Translations under genes and position numbers: made by a program
Notes under the pieces: generated by a model
What the model saw: only the letters and a program-made list of their open reading frames with translations
Told to the model about the DNA's origin: nothing
Database searches by the model: none
Source of the DNA: Muscardinus avellanarius
Taxonomy: Eukaryota; Chordata; Mammalia; Rodentia; Gliridae
Length of the DNA stretch: 64,000 nt
Assembly: GCA_963383645.1 (NCBI GenBank)
Contig: OY726563.1
Location: 37,951,331-38,015,330, forward strand
Reading direction: 5' to 3'
Part shown: in pieces, positions 31,480 to 41,205 of the stretch
How positions within the stretch are numbered: position 1 is the stretch's first letter
Layout of the letters: each line of letters begins with the position of its first letter

Positions 31480-31600
31480 TGTGTGTGTTTGTGTGTGTGT
31501 GTGTGTGTGTGAGCGTGCATGTGCATACACTCTAGGAATTGAACCCAGGGCCTAACAAATGTTAGGTAAGTGCTCTACTATTGAGCTAAACTCCCAGCCC
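31480..31600 (-). mobile_element. Monomeric ID SINE with (GT)n tail
   Basis: GGAATTGAACCCAGGGCCTAACAAATGTTAGGTAAGTGCTCTAC...GAGCTAAACTCCCAGCCC, read in reverse, is an ID element including the GCATG-loop counterpart. (GT)n occupies 31481-31511 at its 3' side. Confidence 0.8.
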
Positions 31601-32001
31601 AACAGGTCAACTTGTGTGTATGTATGTTTATATGTGTATATTCAAATGGGAAATATGTCATCAACAGAATGAATTGGAAATTTGATTAGGTATCAGTTTA
31701 TGGTCAATATTTAATTGGCCCCCAGGATGTACTGAATTGACTATTCTTTAAATAGGAAATTTGGGGGTATGCTTATTTTCAGGGTCCAGAAATTGAAAAG
31801 AAAAACTTGTGCTTTGTCATCTTGTGACATCGCTGAAATTTGTATGCCACGCTCCAAAATTAAATCATTCAACAAAGATGAATTGGATGCACTTCCAAAA
31901 TTCGCACATCCTAATTCCTAGCTGTATTTGGTGAACTAGAAATTTTAATACACTGGCAGCATTGCAGCAATGATGAAGCAAATGTAAAGCATATTTGCAT
32001 C
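31601..32001. other. Unassigned stretch
   Basis: No feature recognised between the ID element and the next SINE's target site. Confidence 0.4.
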
Positions 32002-32017
32002 AAAAGTTAAATAACTA

Positions 32018-32211
32018 AACCAAGCATGGTGGCACTCACCTACAATCCCAGGACCTGGGAGGCTGAGACACGAGGATCCCAGGTTCAAGGTCAGCTTCAA
32101 TAACTTAGTGAGGCCTTCAGCAGTTTAGTGAGACCCTGTTTCAAAATAAAAATTAGAATAGGTCTGGAAGTATAGACTGGAAGTACTGAGGGTTCAATCC
32201 TCAGTACCAAA
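32018..32211 (+). mobile_element. Dimeric SINE with 16-bp TSD
   Basis: AAAAGTTAAATAACTA at 32002-32017 and 32212-32227 is perfect. The right arm is shortened (GACTGGAAGTACTGAGGGTTCAATCC). Confidence 0.93.
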
Positions 32212-32227
32212 AAAAGTTAAATAACTA

Positions 32228-32745
32228 CAACAGAAAATAGCCTATATCACAAAATACCAAACAAATAATCTGAGGAGTTAAGGTTATGTTTCAAAATCAA
32301 AAGAAGAAGCCAAAGAATCAGGACCAAATGGAGCAGCAGAATTAACAGAAGAACTGGCTAGAATAGAGTTTTCAGGGGAAAGGAGGGGGGAATGGGAGCA
32401 GTGATGTTATAAACTTAGCAGGATAATACATCAAATTAAAATAATATCATAAATAGTTGACAATTTTCTCCCTCAAATGTAATTATCTACAATTATGTAT
32501 TTTGTCCTTAATTTAAGTCTCTAAATATGAATAAGCTGCCCAGGACAGAGTTAGTCTTGCTTTTTTAATAAGTACAAAAGAACAGGTGGTGACAAGTTCT
32601 TAATTGATGATGATAATGTTCAAAATATGTTATTTTATTTGACATTGGATTTTTTCCCTGATTCCTCTTTATCCAACAATCTCACATCACTCTCAGTAGC
32701 TCTGAAACACTTGATATATTTGCTATTTCTCTTTTATTTTCCTTT
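32228..32745. other. Unassigned stretch
   Basis: AT-rich, no recognisable repeat or gene. Confidence 0.4.
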
Positions 32746-32934
32746 CATAGTACTGAGGATTGAACCCAGGGGAGGTCTACTACTGAGTCACATCCCCAGC
32801 CCTTTTTATTTTTATTTTGAGTATTTTGAGGTGGAGGTCTCTCTAAGTTGCCCAGGTTGGCCTTGAGCTTGTGATCTTCCTGCCTCAGTCTCCCAAATAG
32901 CTAAGATTACAGGTAGGTGTCACTGCACCTAGCT
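32746..32934 (-). mobile_element. Dimeric SINE
   Basis: GTACTGAGGATTGAACCCAGG to GGTAGGTGTCACTGCACCTAGCT. A fused left-arm segment (GAGGTGGAGGTCTCTCTAAG) shows older divergence. Confidence 0.87.
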
Positions 32935-33016
32935 GTTATGCCTTTTTCTAACTCTTTTCATTTTAGTCTAGATCTGTTATAGGTAGTCTTAAAAGTTTGA
33001 TTTAAAACAAAATCAA

Positions 33017-33217
33017 AGCCAGGTGTGGTGGTGTGAGCCTGTAATTCAAGTACTACGGAGGCTAAGACAGGAAGATTGCAGGTTTAAGGACAGCCTCAAC
33101 AAATAGTGAGACTCTCATCAACCTAGTGAGTCCCTGTTTAAAAATAAAACTAAAATAGGGCTGGAGGTATAGGTCAGAGGTAGAATGCCCCTGGGTTCAA
33201 TCTCCAGTACCAAAAGC
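33017..33217 (+). mobile_element. Dimeric SINE
   Basis: AAAACAAAAT at 33004-33013 and 33218-33227 flanks it. Includes the CAAATAGTGAGACTCTCATCAACC left-arm variant shared with the copies at 21808 and 55370. Confidence 0.9.
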
Positions 33218-33234
33218 AAAACAAAATACAACCA

Positions 33235-34075
33235 AGCAGATAGGGAGAAATCATTACTGGTAACAAATGGTGCAACCACTATGGGAAAAAGTTTGGCAGA
33301 TCCTCAAAATACTAAATTCAGAGTTACACTATGACCCAACAATTTCAGTGCTAAGTATATACTTGAGAAATAAAAACATATGTCTGTATAATTCTTGTAC
33401 ATGAATGTTGATAGCAGCATTATTAGATAGCCACAGTAGCCAAAAGGCAGAACCAACCTAAATGTTCATAAAATGGTGAATGAATAAAAAGGAGGCATAG
33501 CTATACAAATAGAACATCCTTCAGTCATAACGAAATACTAATTCATGCTATGACACAGATAAACCTTAAAAACATGTTATGTGGAAGAAGGCAGTCAGTC
33601 ATAAAAAAAACCCACATAAAATATGATTTCATTTAAATGAAATCTCCAGAATAGGCAAGTTTATAGAGACAAAAAGTAGATTTAGTGTCTACCAAGGGCT
33701 GAAGCACAAGTGGAATTGGGTAGAATGGGGAGTGACTAGCTGGGCATTGTGGCAACAGCCTGTAATCCCAGTACTTGGGAAGCTGAGACAGGAGGAATGC
33801 AGGTTCCAGACTAACCTCAGCAATTTAGTGAGACCCTCAGCAACCCAGCAAGACCCTGATTCAAAATAAAAAAGGGCTGGGGATCTAGTTCAGAGGTAGA
33901 ATCCCAGTACCACAAAGTAGTAGCAATAATAACAATAATGATGGTGATGATGATGGGGAATGACTGTTAAAAGACTTCTTTTGGGAGTGATGAAAACATT
34001 CTAAAAATTACATAGTGGCAATGGTTACACACTGTGAATATACTAAAATTTATTGACTTATTTATCATCATTGTT
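33235..34075 (+). mobile_element. Old L1 ORF2 end and 3' UTR
   Basis: AAATGGTGCAACCACTATGGG, CTATGACCCAACAATTTCAG, GAATGTTGATAGCAGCATTATTAG and GGCATAGCTATACAAATAG mark the ORF2 end. GTGATGAAAACATTCTAAAAATTA and GGTTACACACTGTGAATATAC mark an L1M-type 3' UTR. Split by a SINE at 33738. Confidence 0.78.
33738..33952 (+). mobile_element. Dimeric SINE with complex tail
   Basis: ATGGGGAGTGACT (33725-33737) and ATGGGGAATGACT (33953-33965) are a 13-bp duplication with one change. The right arm is internally deleted. The tail is a compound microsatellite (AATAATAAC, GATGGTGAT). Confidence 0.9.
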
Positions 34076-34119
34076 AGGGGCAATTTGAAGTTGACCTTCC
34101 ATACCATAATTTGTATGTT

Positions 34120-34205
34120 TTGTTGATTTTGTGGTACTGGGACCAGATATACTGCAGGGCTTTGTGCATGCTAGGCTACCATGGAGCTATATCCCTAATC
34201 CCACA
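34120..34205 (-). mobile_element. Monomeric ID-like SINE
   Basis: GTGGTACTGGGACCAGATATACTGCAGGGCTTTGTGCATGCTAGGC...GAGCTATATCCCTAATCCC is ID in reverse, degraded in box B. Confidence 0.65.
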
Positions 34206-34286
34206 CCACAGTTTAATTCCCTTGATGTTACAGCAGATGTAAATCACAAGTACCATTGGGACCTGGTGTCTAAAAATGGAAAAAAA

Positions 34287-34400
34287 TATATACATACACA
34301 TATATACACACACTCATACATATATACATATATACACATACATGCATATGTACACATATATACATGCATACATACGCATATACATATATACATATGTCCA
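34287..34400. repeat. (TACATA)n-type compound microsatellite
   Basis: Alternating TACA/CATA motifs over about 110 bp. Open on both strands, which explains two 70-118 codon frames here that are not genes. Confidence 0.9.
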
Positions 34401-34429
34401 CTTCATTCCACACAGGGTCCACTTCATGA

Positions 34430-35392
34430 CGTGGCTGTGTAGAGCTCATTGTTTCTCCTTTCTGAGGGAAGAAGAGAGGCTCAGGAACCATGCCAAGAAT
34501 ATTTGCATCCTTTCTGGACTAGACTTTACCAAAGGTTCCTTACTGTCTCCATGCAGACTGTGGCCTGCTTCTCATGGTTGGCTACATTCTGGGCCTGATC
34601 AAAATACACCCCATAGGTCTAACAAACCCTGAATTCCCAGTGAACACCAATCGCACACATGGACTTCAGAGTAATGGGACCATGTGTGTCAGGGCCACCT
34701 GTGACATCTCAGGGCAATGGTGTGAACTGTAGGACTTGGAGACAGGTATTTGCCCTGTGCAATGTTTTTGGACATTGGTCCATTCTCCCCACTGAAGCAG
34801 GTGATTAAAAGAATCAATGGCAAAACAACTGTAAAGCAAGAGGCTGCCTCCACCAGACAGCTGCCTGCCAAGAGCTACCTCAGAACTCTACAGTAAGCAT
34901 CAGCCCCCCAAATGCCAGGGCAGATCCCCAAGACCATGCAGTGTCCCACTGCTGGGACTGGGCATTCATGGGAGACAGCAGTAGATCTTAGCTGAGCACC
35001 CCCTCCAAGAAAACAAAGATGTGTAGCCCCTGAAAATGTTACAGAAAAACAGCTTGCAGGGTCCCCCTACCCTCCCCCCGTGCTCCCCTATTATGCCCCC
35101 AGCTTTCCCAGTGGAGGAAAGGCCTACCTTGAATTTCCAAAGTCAGGGTTCTTCTTCGCCAAGCCCTGAGGAAGAGCATCTGGGTAAAGGTCAGAACATC
35201 CGAGGGCAGCTGTCAGGAGCCAGGCATTTCCGAGGCCACCGGAACATGGGCCTCCTGAAAAGTTCCACTCTGAGGCAGGGGGCCAGGCTCCCCCAGGGCT
35301 GGAGAAGAGTTTGCCAACCATTGGGGAGAAACCCCAGGCAGAAAGCAAGAAGCACCACTTCCCTGGCCATCTTGGGTACAAACGTGAAACTC
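34430..35392. other. GC-richer non-repetitive block
   Basis: About 1 kb with lower AT content than its surroundings and no transposon I recognise. A 121-codon plus-strand frame at 35036-35401 begins at an in-frame ATG but shows low-complexity Pro/Ser content (PPTLPPCSPIMPPAFP) and no known domain. Could be a degraded LTR or part of the unit at 35630-35960. Confidence 0.35.
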
Positions 35393-35482
35393 AAGGGCTG
35401 AGGATGTTGCTCAGCGGAAGAGCTCTGGCCTAACAGGTGCGAAAACCCGGGTTCAAGTACCACGAGAAGTCCTAGTACCACA
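35393..35482 (+). mobile_element. Monomeric ID SINE
   Basis: GGGCTGAGGATGTTGCTCAGCGGAAGAGC (box A), then TCTGGCCTAACAGGTGCG, then CCCGGGTTCAAGTACC (box B) is an ID element with a well-kept promoter, followed by AGTCCTAGTACCACAAC. The two Pol III boxes are better preserved than in the other ID copies here. Confidence 0.8.
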
Positions 35483-35599
35483 ACAAAAAAGATGAGAAAA
35501 AAAGGAAAGGAAGGGAAAGGAAAAACTCCAGAAAGCCTCTTCCAAGGGGAGGAAAGGCCAGAACAGGTAAACATAACAGGTCTTCCCAGACGGCATCTT

Positions 35600-35960
35600 G
35601 AGTGCTAGAAACCACAGGCTAGATATAAGGTGCGCCACCCGGAAATAAGACCTGCCACCCGGAAATGAGGTGCTGTGCCTGGAAAGGAAGCGGTGATGGC
35701 CAAAACTAATCTCAAGTGAACTGATTACTGGTGGTGGAAGTCTACCGTCCAGATTTCCTGCGAAGCTGCCCTGATGAGGGTCGAGAGGAGCCACAGGGAG
35801 CTCGAGGGCATGTGCTTGTGCCCGTGCTCTGCACCTGCTGCTACAACTTCATAGTCAGTCGACCCAAGTACTCGGAGCTCGAGTCTTCCTCCTGCTCCTG
35901 GATGGTGGGCACCCTGGAAGATGAGCACAGCAATTACGGGACCAACTTCTTGTGAGCCTT
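35600..35960 (+). promoter_or_regulatory. Promoter-like block: paired CCGGAAAT sites and CpG-bearing segment
   Basis: GCCACCCGGAAATAAG and GCCACCCGGAAATGAG (about 35634-35669) are two ETS-type CCGGAA sites in near-identical contexts, followed by CTGGAAAGGAAGCGGTGATGGCC. The next 250 bp hold an open frame (about 78 codons from 35725 to 35955 without ATG at its start, with the CTCCYNF and YSELE segments) and several CpGs. TATA-less ETS/YY1-type promoters look like this, but it may also be a retropseudogene or LTR piece; I do not recognise the peptide. Confidence 0.35.
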
Positions 35961-36072
35961 TGTGAGTTCATGATTTGATCCCGGTTTGTCCAAACTCTTC
36001 CAATTCAAAGGATCATGACCCCAGACCTTCACAACAACGCCACAAAAACCTTTGTCAAAATTAAGGCATCTA

Positions 36073-36301
36073 GCCGGGCGTGGTGGTGCATGCTTGTAAT
36101 CCCAGCTCTTGGAAGGCTGAAACAAGAGGATCACGATTCGGTTCGCGGCCAGCCTCAGCTACTACTTAGTGAGGCCCTTTGCAACTCAGTGAGACCCTGT
36201 TTCAAAATAAAGAAAAAAATTAGGGCTGAGTGTGTAGCTCAGAGGTAGAGTGCCCCCTGGGTTCCATCCCCAGTACCGAAAAAAATAATAATAATAACAA
36301 T
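36073..36301 (+). mobile_element. Dimeric SINE, first of three in a row
   Basis: GCCGGGCGTGGTGGTGCATGC start; GATTCGGTTCGCGGCC keeps CpGs. Preceded by TTAAGGCATCT and followed by ATAAGGCTTCT, a degenerate 11-bp duplication. Tail (AAT)n. Confidence 0.9.
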
Positions 36302-36313
36302 AAGGCTTCTGAG

Positions 36314-36520
36314 CCGGGCGTGGTGTCGCAGGCTTGTAATCCCAGCATTTGGGAGGATGAGACAGGAGGACCAGGGGTCGCAGACAGACTTAGTGAGACT
36401 CTTTGCAACTCAGTGAGACTCTGTTTCAAAATAAAAAAAAATAAAAAATAGGGCGAAGGGTGTCATTCGGAGGTAGAATGCCCCTGGGTTCCATCCCTAG
36501 TACCGCAAAAAAAAAAAAAA
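36314..36520 (+). mobile_element. Dimeric SINE, second of three
   Basis: Starts GCCGGGCGTGGTGTCGC directly after the target word AAGGCTTCTGA and ends with A17. The left arm lacks the usual CTACTTAGTGAGG half of the duplicated segment. Confidence 0.9.
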
Positions 36521-36531
36521 AAAGACTTCTG

Positions 36532-36720
36532 TCAGGCGTGGTGGCACATCCTTTAATCCCAGTACTTGGGAGGATGATACAGGAGGATCTCAGGTTCTAA
36601 GCAAATCTCAGCAACTTAGCTAGACCCTGTTTTCAAATAAAAAATAAGATAGGCCTTAAGGGTGTAGCCTGAAAGTAGAAGGGTCCTGGATCTATCTCTA
36701 GTACCACTACTATAAAAATA
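36532..36720 (+). mobile_element. Dimeric SINE, third of three
   Basis: Preceded by AAAGACTTCTG. Starts TCAGGCGTGGTGGCACATCC; more diverged (CTTAGCTAGACCCTG, CTATCTCTAGTACC), so the outer copy is probably the oldest. Confidence 0.88.
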
Positions 36721-37094
36721 AAAATTAGTCTTCACAGGACTTTGAAAAGGAAATTCCACTTTCAGCCTCGGTCTTTGAAACCAAAGACAACACAGTTTGA
36801 ATAACATAGACATATTGAAAGTTTTTTCTTCTAGTTTCTGTGATAAAAAAAAGACATCTTAATTTTTGTGTAATGCTTTCATGTAATATTTCTCTTTTAT
36901 TAATGTAAAACCATGGTAAATTTTGTCTCATCATCATGTTTGAGCATTAGTTTCTTTAAAGGAATTATCAAGGATGTTTTGCTCATTGTGAGTAATATTG
37001 AGGTTTTAATTGTGGTAATAGTGAATGAATTTTATGGTATCACTTGACTTTCATTTTAAATTTTCTGAGTATCTGGCAAGGTATGCATGTGTGT

Positions 37095-37155
37095 GGTACT
37101 AGAGACTGAACTCAGGGCTGAGCTACAACTACCGCTGAGCTACAACCCCAGCTCT
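37095..37155 (-). mobile_element. ID/right-arm fragment
   Basis: GTGGTACTAGAGACTGAACTCAGG...GAGCTACAACCCCAGCTC in reverse is a tRNA/ID-type right arm. The GAGCTACAACTACCGCTGAGCTACAAC part is locally duplicated. Confidence 0.7.
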
Positions 37156-37172
37156 TTTAAATTTTATCTTGA

Positions 37173-37432
37173 AGATGGCCATGGTAGAGAATGCCTGTAA
37201 TCCCAGTATTTGGGAAACTGACACAAGAGGATTGCAGGTTCAATGCCAGTCTCAGGGAGACTTGTCTTAGTGAGATCCTGTTTCAAAATAAAAAGGAATA
37301 GAGGCATAGTTTGTAAGTAGAATGCCTCTGGGTTCAATCTCCAGTATAAATAAATAAATAAATAAATAAACAAACAAACAAACAAATAGGCTAAAAGTGT
37401 AGCTCTGTAATAGAATATCCCTAGGTTCAAAT
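37173..37432 (+). mobile_element. SINE with duplicated right arm
   Basis: Left arm GCCATGGTAGAGAATGCCTG, first right arm GGCATAGTTTGTAAGTAGAATGCC...CAGTAT, tail (AAAT)n/(AAAC)n, then a second right arm GGCTAAAAGTGTAGCTCTGTAATAG...CCTAGGTTCAAAT. Confidence 0.85.
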
Positions 37433-37548
37433 AATTTTATTTTGAGACAGGGCCTCATTAAGTTTCTGAGACCGGCTTCAAACCTGTGATCCTCCTGTCT
37501 TAGCTTTCCAATTACTAAATTTACAGGCCTGCACCACCAGGCCCAGCT
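37433..37548 (-). mobile_element. SINE left arm, inverted next to the previous SINE
   Basis: TTTTATTTTGAGACAGGGCC through CAGGCCTGCACCACCAGGCCC is a left arm in antisense with no right arm. With the preceding sense SINE it forms a natural inverted repeat. Confidence 0.8.
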
Positions 37549-37659
37549 AAGGTACGTGTTTTGATATTCATGTTTTATTGGGATGAGAACTTTTGATCTC
37601 AAGGTCAGGTGAATAGAATTTTAGGACATATATTTGTTCCTTCAGTCATTATAGCAGTA

Positions 37660-38010
37660 TAATGGTTTGTATTTAGAAGGTCACCCCAGACCACGGAGAA
37701 TAGACAGCTATGCTGGTGGTGGGGCTTGGTTGAAGAAAGGGTCTCTGGGAGTGTGGCCCTGGGGATTATATATGGTTCTTCTTCCCCCTACTTGCTCTTT
37801 TTTGCTTCTGGCCTCCATGATGTGAAAGCAGAGCACCCACTCTCTCCATCATTTTGCTTCCCTCTATACCCTGAGCTCCATAGACCTGGAATGACATGAA
37901 CTGAACCCTGAAATCTCCAGAACTGTGAGCAACTAAATCTTCTAGGCTTCTAAGCTGTGTATGGTCGGGTTTATTGGGTCAGGGCAGTGAGAATGCTGTC
38001 TGAAACAAGC
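37660..38010 (+). mobile_element. MaLR (MT/ORR1-like) solo LTR, sense
   Basis: GTGGGGCTTGGTTGAAG, CTTGCTCTTTTTTGCTTCTGGC, CATGACATGAACTGAACCC-like words and CAGAACTGTGAGCAACTAAATC follow the MaLR 3' half. No internal sequence. Confidence 0.55.
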
Positions 38011-38427
38011 AGTGTTTTTGCAAGTATTTCCTTGTTAATGGACAGTACAGGCAATTGTATAAAGTAGGTAAAATCAAGTGTAATTGTTTTCCATATTTTT
38101 ATGATATAGTCCACATTTCTTAGATGTCTCCCCTTTGTGATTTTCTCTCATTCTATTTTTTTTTCATTTTGTTTCTATTTACTGGATTCAAAACCTGTAG
38201 ACCAGACCTTATATCCAGAGGAGGCAATGTGGCTGAAAATATCATAAAAGGATTCACAATAATTTTTGCCACACTTCCTAGGCCTGGGTACCATGACCCT
38301 TTCTTGGACTATATACCCATCATTTTGATACCTTTCTTGCCATCCCTAAATCAGAGCCAATCCAACCATTGAAGAACTTGCCTTTGGGATAAAATTTTGA
38401 TCCTCTGGTTCAAACAAATTCACTCTT
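38011..38427. other. Unassigned stretch
   Basis: No recognisable repeat; a short open frame at 38124-38372 has no domain. Confidence 0.4.
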
Positions 38428-38442
38428 AATTAAATAAACTTT

Positions 38443-38625
38443 TTTTGGTGGTGGTACTGGGGTTCCTAGAAGCCCTTCTACCTCCGGGCTACACTCCCAG
38501 ACCTATTTTATTTTTGAAAACAGGGTCTCTTACGCCAGCGCGGCTGGCTTTGAACCTGCGCGATCCTCCCCGACTTCACCTCCCAAGTGCAGGGATTACA
38601 AGCGTGCGCCACCAAGCCTGGCGTA
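38443..38625 (-). mobile_element. Young-subfamily SINE, 15-bp TSD
   Basis: AATTAAATAAACTTT at 38428-38442 and 38626-38640, perfect. CTGGGGTTCCTAGAAGCCC is the young right-arm signature in reverse. The left arm keeps CGCCAGCGCGGCTGG and GCGCGATCC. Confidence 0.95.
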
Positions 38626-38640
38626 AATTAAATAAACTTT

Positions 38641-38983
38641 GGGTATGACTTCAAACCCAGAACTGCTCAGTGAGTATTGTGCCACCTGAGCATTGGCATG
38701 AGGATTATGGCAATCCAGTCCAGACTGGACCACTGAGTCTATCTGGAGGGCTTTTTTAAAAAAATTGGTAAACAATATTGTGGAAAATTGATTTTTATAT
38801 GAGTATATGTATGTTTTATACAAATATTTGCATGATTTTTTCATGAATGGTATTGGTTTGATATTCCTGTTGTTAAATTCCTGTATGACAGAAATATATA
38901 TATATATTTGTATAAATTTAATATAACAAAGTATATACTATAATAAATGATTTACTGTTGAAAAAAATTAAAATCTAGCACAA
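38641..38983. other. Unassigned stretch
   Basis: AT-rich with a short (AT)n near 38896-38908; nothing else recognised. Confidence 0.4.
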
Positions 38984-39275
38984 AGCTGGGCGTGGTGGTG
39001 CATGCCTGTAATCCCAGTACTTGGCAACCTGAGACAGGAGGATCGCAGGTTTGAGGCCAGCCTCTGCAATTTAGCAAGACTTCAGTAATCTAGTGAGACC
39101 TATCAAAAACAAAAAGTAAAAAGGGCTGGGGGTATAACTCAGAGGTAAAATACCCCTGGGTTCAATCCCCAATATCATATACACATTAAAAAATAGAACT
39201 GGGGATGTAGCTTAGAGGTAGAATACCCTTGGGTTTAATCCCAGGTATCTATCACCCACTCAAAAAAAAAATTTA
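38984..39275 (+). mobile_element. SINE with duplicated right arm
   Basis: Left arm GCTGGGCGTGGTGGTGCATGC; first right arm GGGCTGGGGGTATAACTCAGAGG...CAATCCCCAATATC; A-rich spacer; second right arm ACTGGGGATGTAGCTTAGAGG...TTTAATCCCAGG; A10 tail. A trimeric SINE. Confidence 0.88.
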
Positions 39276-39937
39276 ACAATATAAGATTTTTAGAAAGCTT
39301 TTCTTGCTTTATTTTTTCCTCCTCCTTGTAGTCTTGTTCTCTTGCTTATAAACATGCAATGGCTATTTATGCCATATAGCCTCCTTCATAATTTCCCTGG
39401 GACACATATTTTGATTCTAGGAATTTCTAGAATTTTCTTGGTAACTATCTTAAGGTTTGATTTCTCTTCTGCATCAAATGATAAAAAAGAAACAACTGTG
39501 CTGTTATAAATTCCTGTCTTTATGCTTGGAAATAGAAATTGGTTTCTTACCAAATGTGATATCAGGGAAATGACATCATCTTTTTTAACTGAAAATTCAG
39601 TGTTTCTGATATAAGCTGAGAGTGTTTTAAATGAGATGAGATCATAAAATTATATGTCTGTGATTTTTAAACAAACCCAGTAGAATGCATATTTACAAGA
39701 AGTTCTAGCACTTTCCAGGTAGTCTCTTTATGAGGCTTTGCATTAATGCCAGTACTGATGAAATCATTGCTTAAACATTTCTGAAACTCACATTGTTATT
39801 CCAAAGCTATGATGTGCAATTTAAAAAAATATCCCAGATGGCAATATACTTCTCTCATCTAATAGTGATTTAATTTTTGGAAGTAGGCAAACATTACCCA
39901 TGTTTGACGAATAAGTCAAAAGATCAATCTGGAAAGT
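39276..39937. other. Unassigned stretch
   Basis: AT-rich, no recognisable repeat or gene. Confidence 0.4.
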
Positions 39938-39994
39938 GTGTGTGTGTGTGCATGTGTGTATCTATGTACATATGTGTGTGTATCTATGTGTAGG

Positions 39995-40027
<33 letters not shown>

Positions 40028-40028
40028 G

Positions 40029-40058
<30 letters not shown>
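39938..40058. repeat. (GT)n/(GTAT)n compound microsatellite
   Basis: (GT)n followed by variants of TATGTG and then seven or so TATG repeats. It adjoins the tail of the SINE at 40073. Confidence 0.92.
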
Positions 40059-40060
<2 letters not shown>

Positions 40061-40072
40061 GACACACATTTA

Positions 40073-40220
40073 TTTGGTGCCAGGGGACTGAACCAAGAGA
40101 CATTATACTTCCTAGTTATATTCCTAACACTTTTTATTTTTTTACTTTGAAGTAGAATATCACTAAGTTACCGAGGCTGGCTCCATTCTACCTCAGCCTC
40201 CCAAGTACTGGAATTAGAGG
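40073..40220 (-). mobile_element. 5'-truncated dimeric SINE
   Basis: GGTGCCAGGGGACTGAACCAAG to AAGTACTGGAATTAGAGG. The outer 25 bp of the left arm are missing; the next element begins about 30 bp to the right. Confidence 0.82.
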
Positions 40221-40249
40221 TTGGAAAGTATTTTTAATGTAAAAAATGA

Positions 40250-40375
40250 TATATACATGATGTACATTCACAAACATATCAGTGTCAATCACTAAGCCAA
40301 AGATGAGAAAGAAGGAGAGGGGAGGGAATGGGATGGGAATTGGGGAAGGGCTACTCTAATAAAAATAAATAAATA
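40250..40375 (+). other. L1 3' UTR scrap upstream of the composite element
   Basis: CATGATGTACATTCACAAAC, CACTAAGCCAAAGATGAGAAAG and GGGAATGGGATGGGAATTGGGG, then an internal jump to CTCTAATAAAAATAAATAAATAG. It is the 3' UTR of the local L1 family lacking about 70 bp before the tail. It directly precedes the first 124-bp repeat. Confidence 0.75.
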
Positions 40376-41205
40376 GATGGGGCCCGGGTCGCGGGACTCT
40401 GGGCCCCAGACCGAACTGCGCATAGCACGCCAGACCCCTGGAGAAACCAGGCCAAGTAAGACGCTGGGTTCTGGGCTGGGGTCGCGGGCTGGGCACGCCA
40501 GATGGGGCCCGGGTCGCGGGACTCTGGGCCCCAGGCAGAACTGCGAGTAGCACGCCAGATCCCTGGAGAAACCAGGCCCAGTAAGACGCTGGGTTATGGG
40601 CAGGGGTCGCTCGCGGCGCACAAAAGCCGGGGCCTGGGTCGCGGGACCCTGGGCCCCGGGCCGAACTGCGCGTAGCACGCCAGACCCCTGGAGAAACCAG
40701 GCCCAGTAAGACGCTGGGTTCTGGGCGGGGGTCGCGGGCGGGGCACGCCTAATGGGGCCCGGGTCGCGGGACTCTGGGCCCCTGCCGAACTGCGCGTAGC
40801 ACGCCAGACCCCTGGAGAAACCGGACCCAGTAAGACGCTGGGTTTTGGGCGGGGGTCGCGGGCTGGGCACGCCAGATGGGGCCCGGGTCGCGGGACTCTG
40901 GGCCCCTGCCGAACTGCGCGTAGCACGCCAGACCCCTGGAGAAACCAGACCCAGTAAGACGCTGGGTTCTGGGCAGGGGTCGCGGGCTGGGCACGCCAGA
41001 TGGGGCCCGGGTCGCGGGACTCTGGGCCCCAGGCCGAACTGCGAGTAGCACGCCAGACCCCTGGAGAAACAAGGCTCAGTAAGACGCTGGGTTCTGGGCG
41101 GGGGTCGAGCACAGGGCACGCCAGCTGGGGCCCGGATCGCGGGACTCTGGGTCCCGGCCGAACTGCGAGTAGCACGCCAGACCCCTGGAGAAACCGGGCC
41201 CAGAA
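40376..41205 (+). repeat. CpG-rich 124-bp tandem repeat, about 6.7 units
   Basis: Units start at about 40376, 40501, 40624, 40750, 40874, 40999 and 41123 (last one partial). Each has GGGGCCCGGGTCGCGGGAC, CGAACTGCG, TAGCACGCCAGACCCCTGG, GAGAAACC and AAGACGCTGGGTTCTGGGC. Units are over 90% alike by eye with most CpGs kept. Monomer arrays of this kind serve as 5' UTR promoters in mouse L1; here that role is inferred. A 275-codon minus-strand frame crossing the array is a by-product of its base composition. Confidence 0.93.

Noticed and set aside
34131..34632. Overlapping 103- and 118-codon frames
   Set aside because: Both run through the (TACATA)n microsatellite, producing Tyr/His/Ile-rich peptide.
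35036..35401. 121-codon plus-strand open frame as a gene
   Set aside because: It is low-complexity and proline/serine-rich at the start, with no known domain. An equally long frame exists on the opposite strand, so it is left as unassigned sequence.
40292..41119. 275-codon minus-strand open frame, the longest in the window
   Set aside because: It lies wholly over the 124-bp CpG-rich repeats plus the L1 scrap. The unit length is not a multiple of three, so it cycles through frames that are all stop-poor because of base composition. It gives proline/arginine-rich repetitive peptide with no domain.
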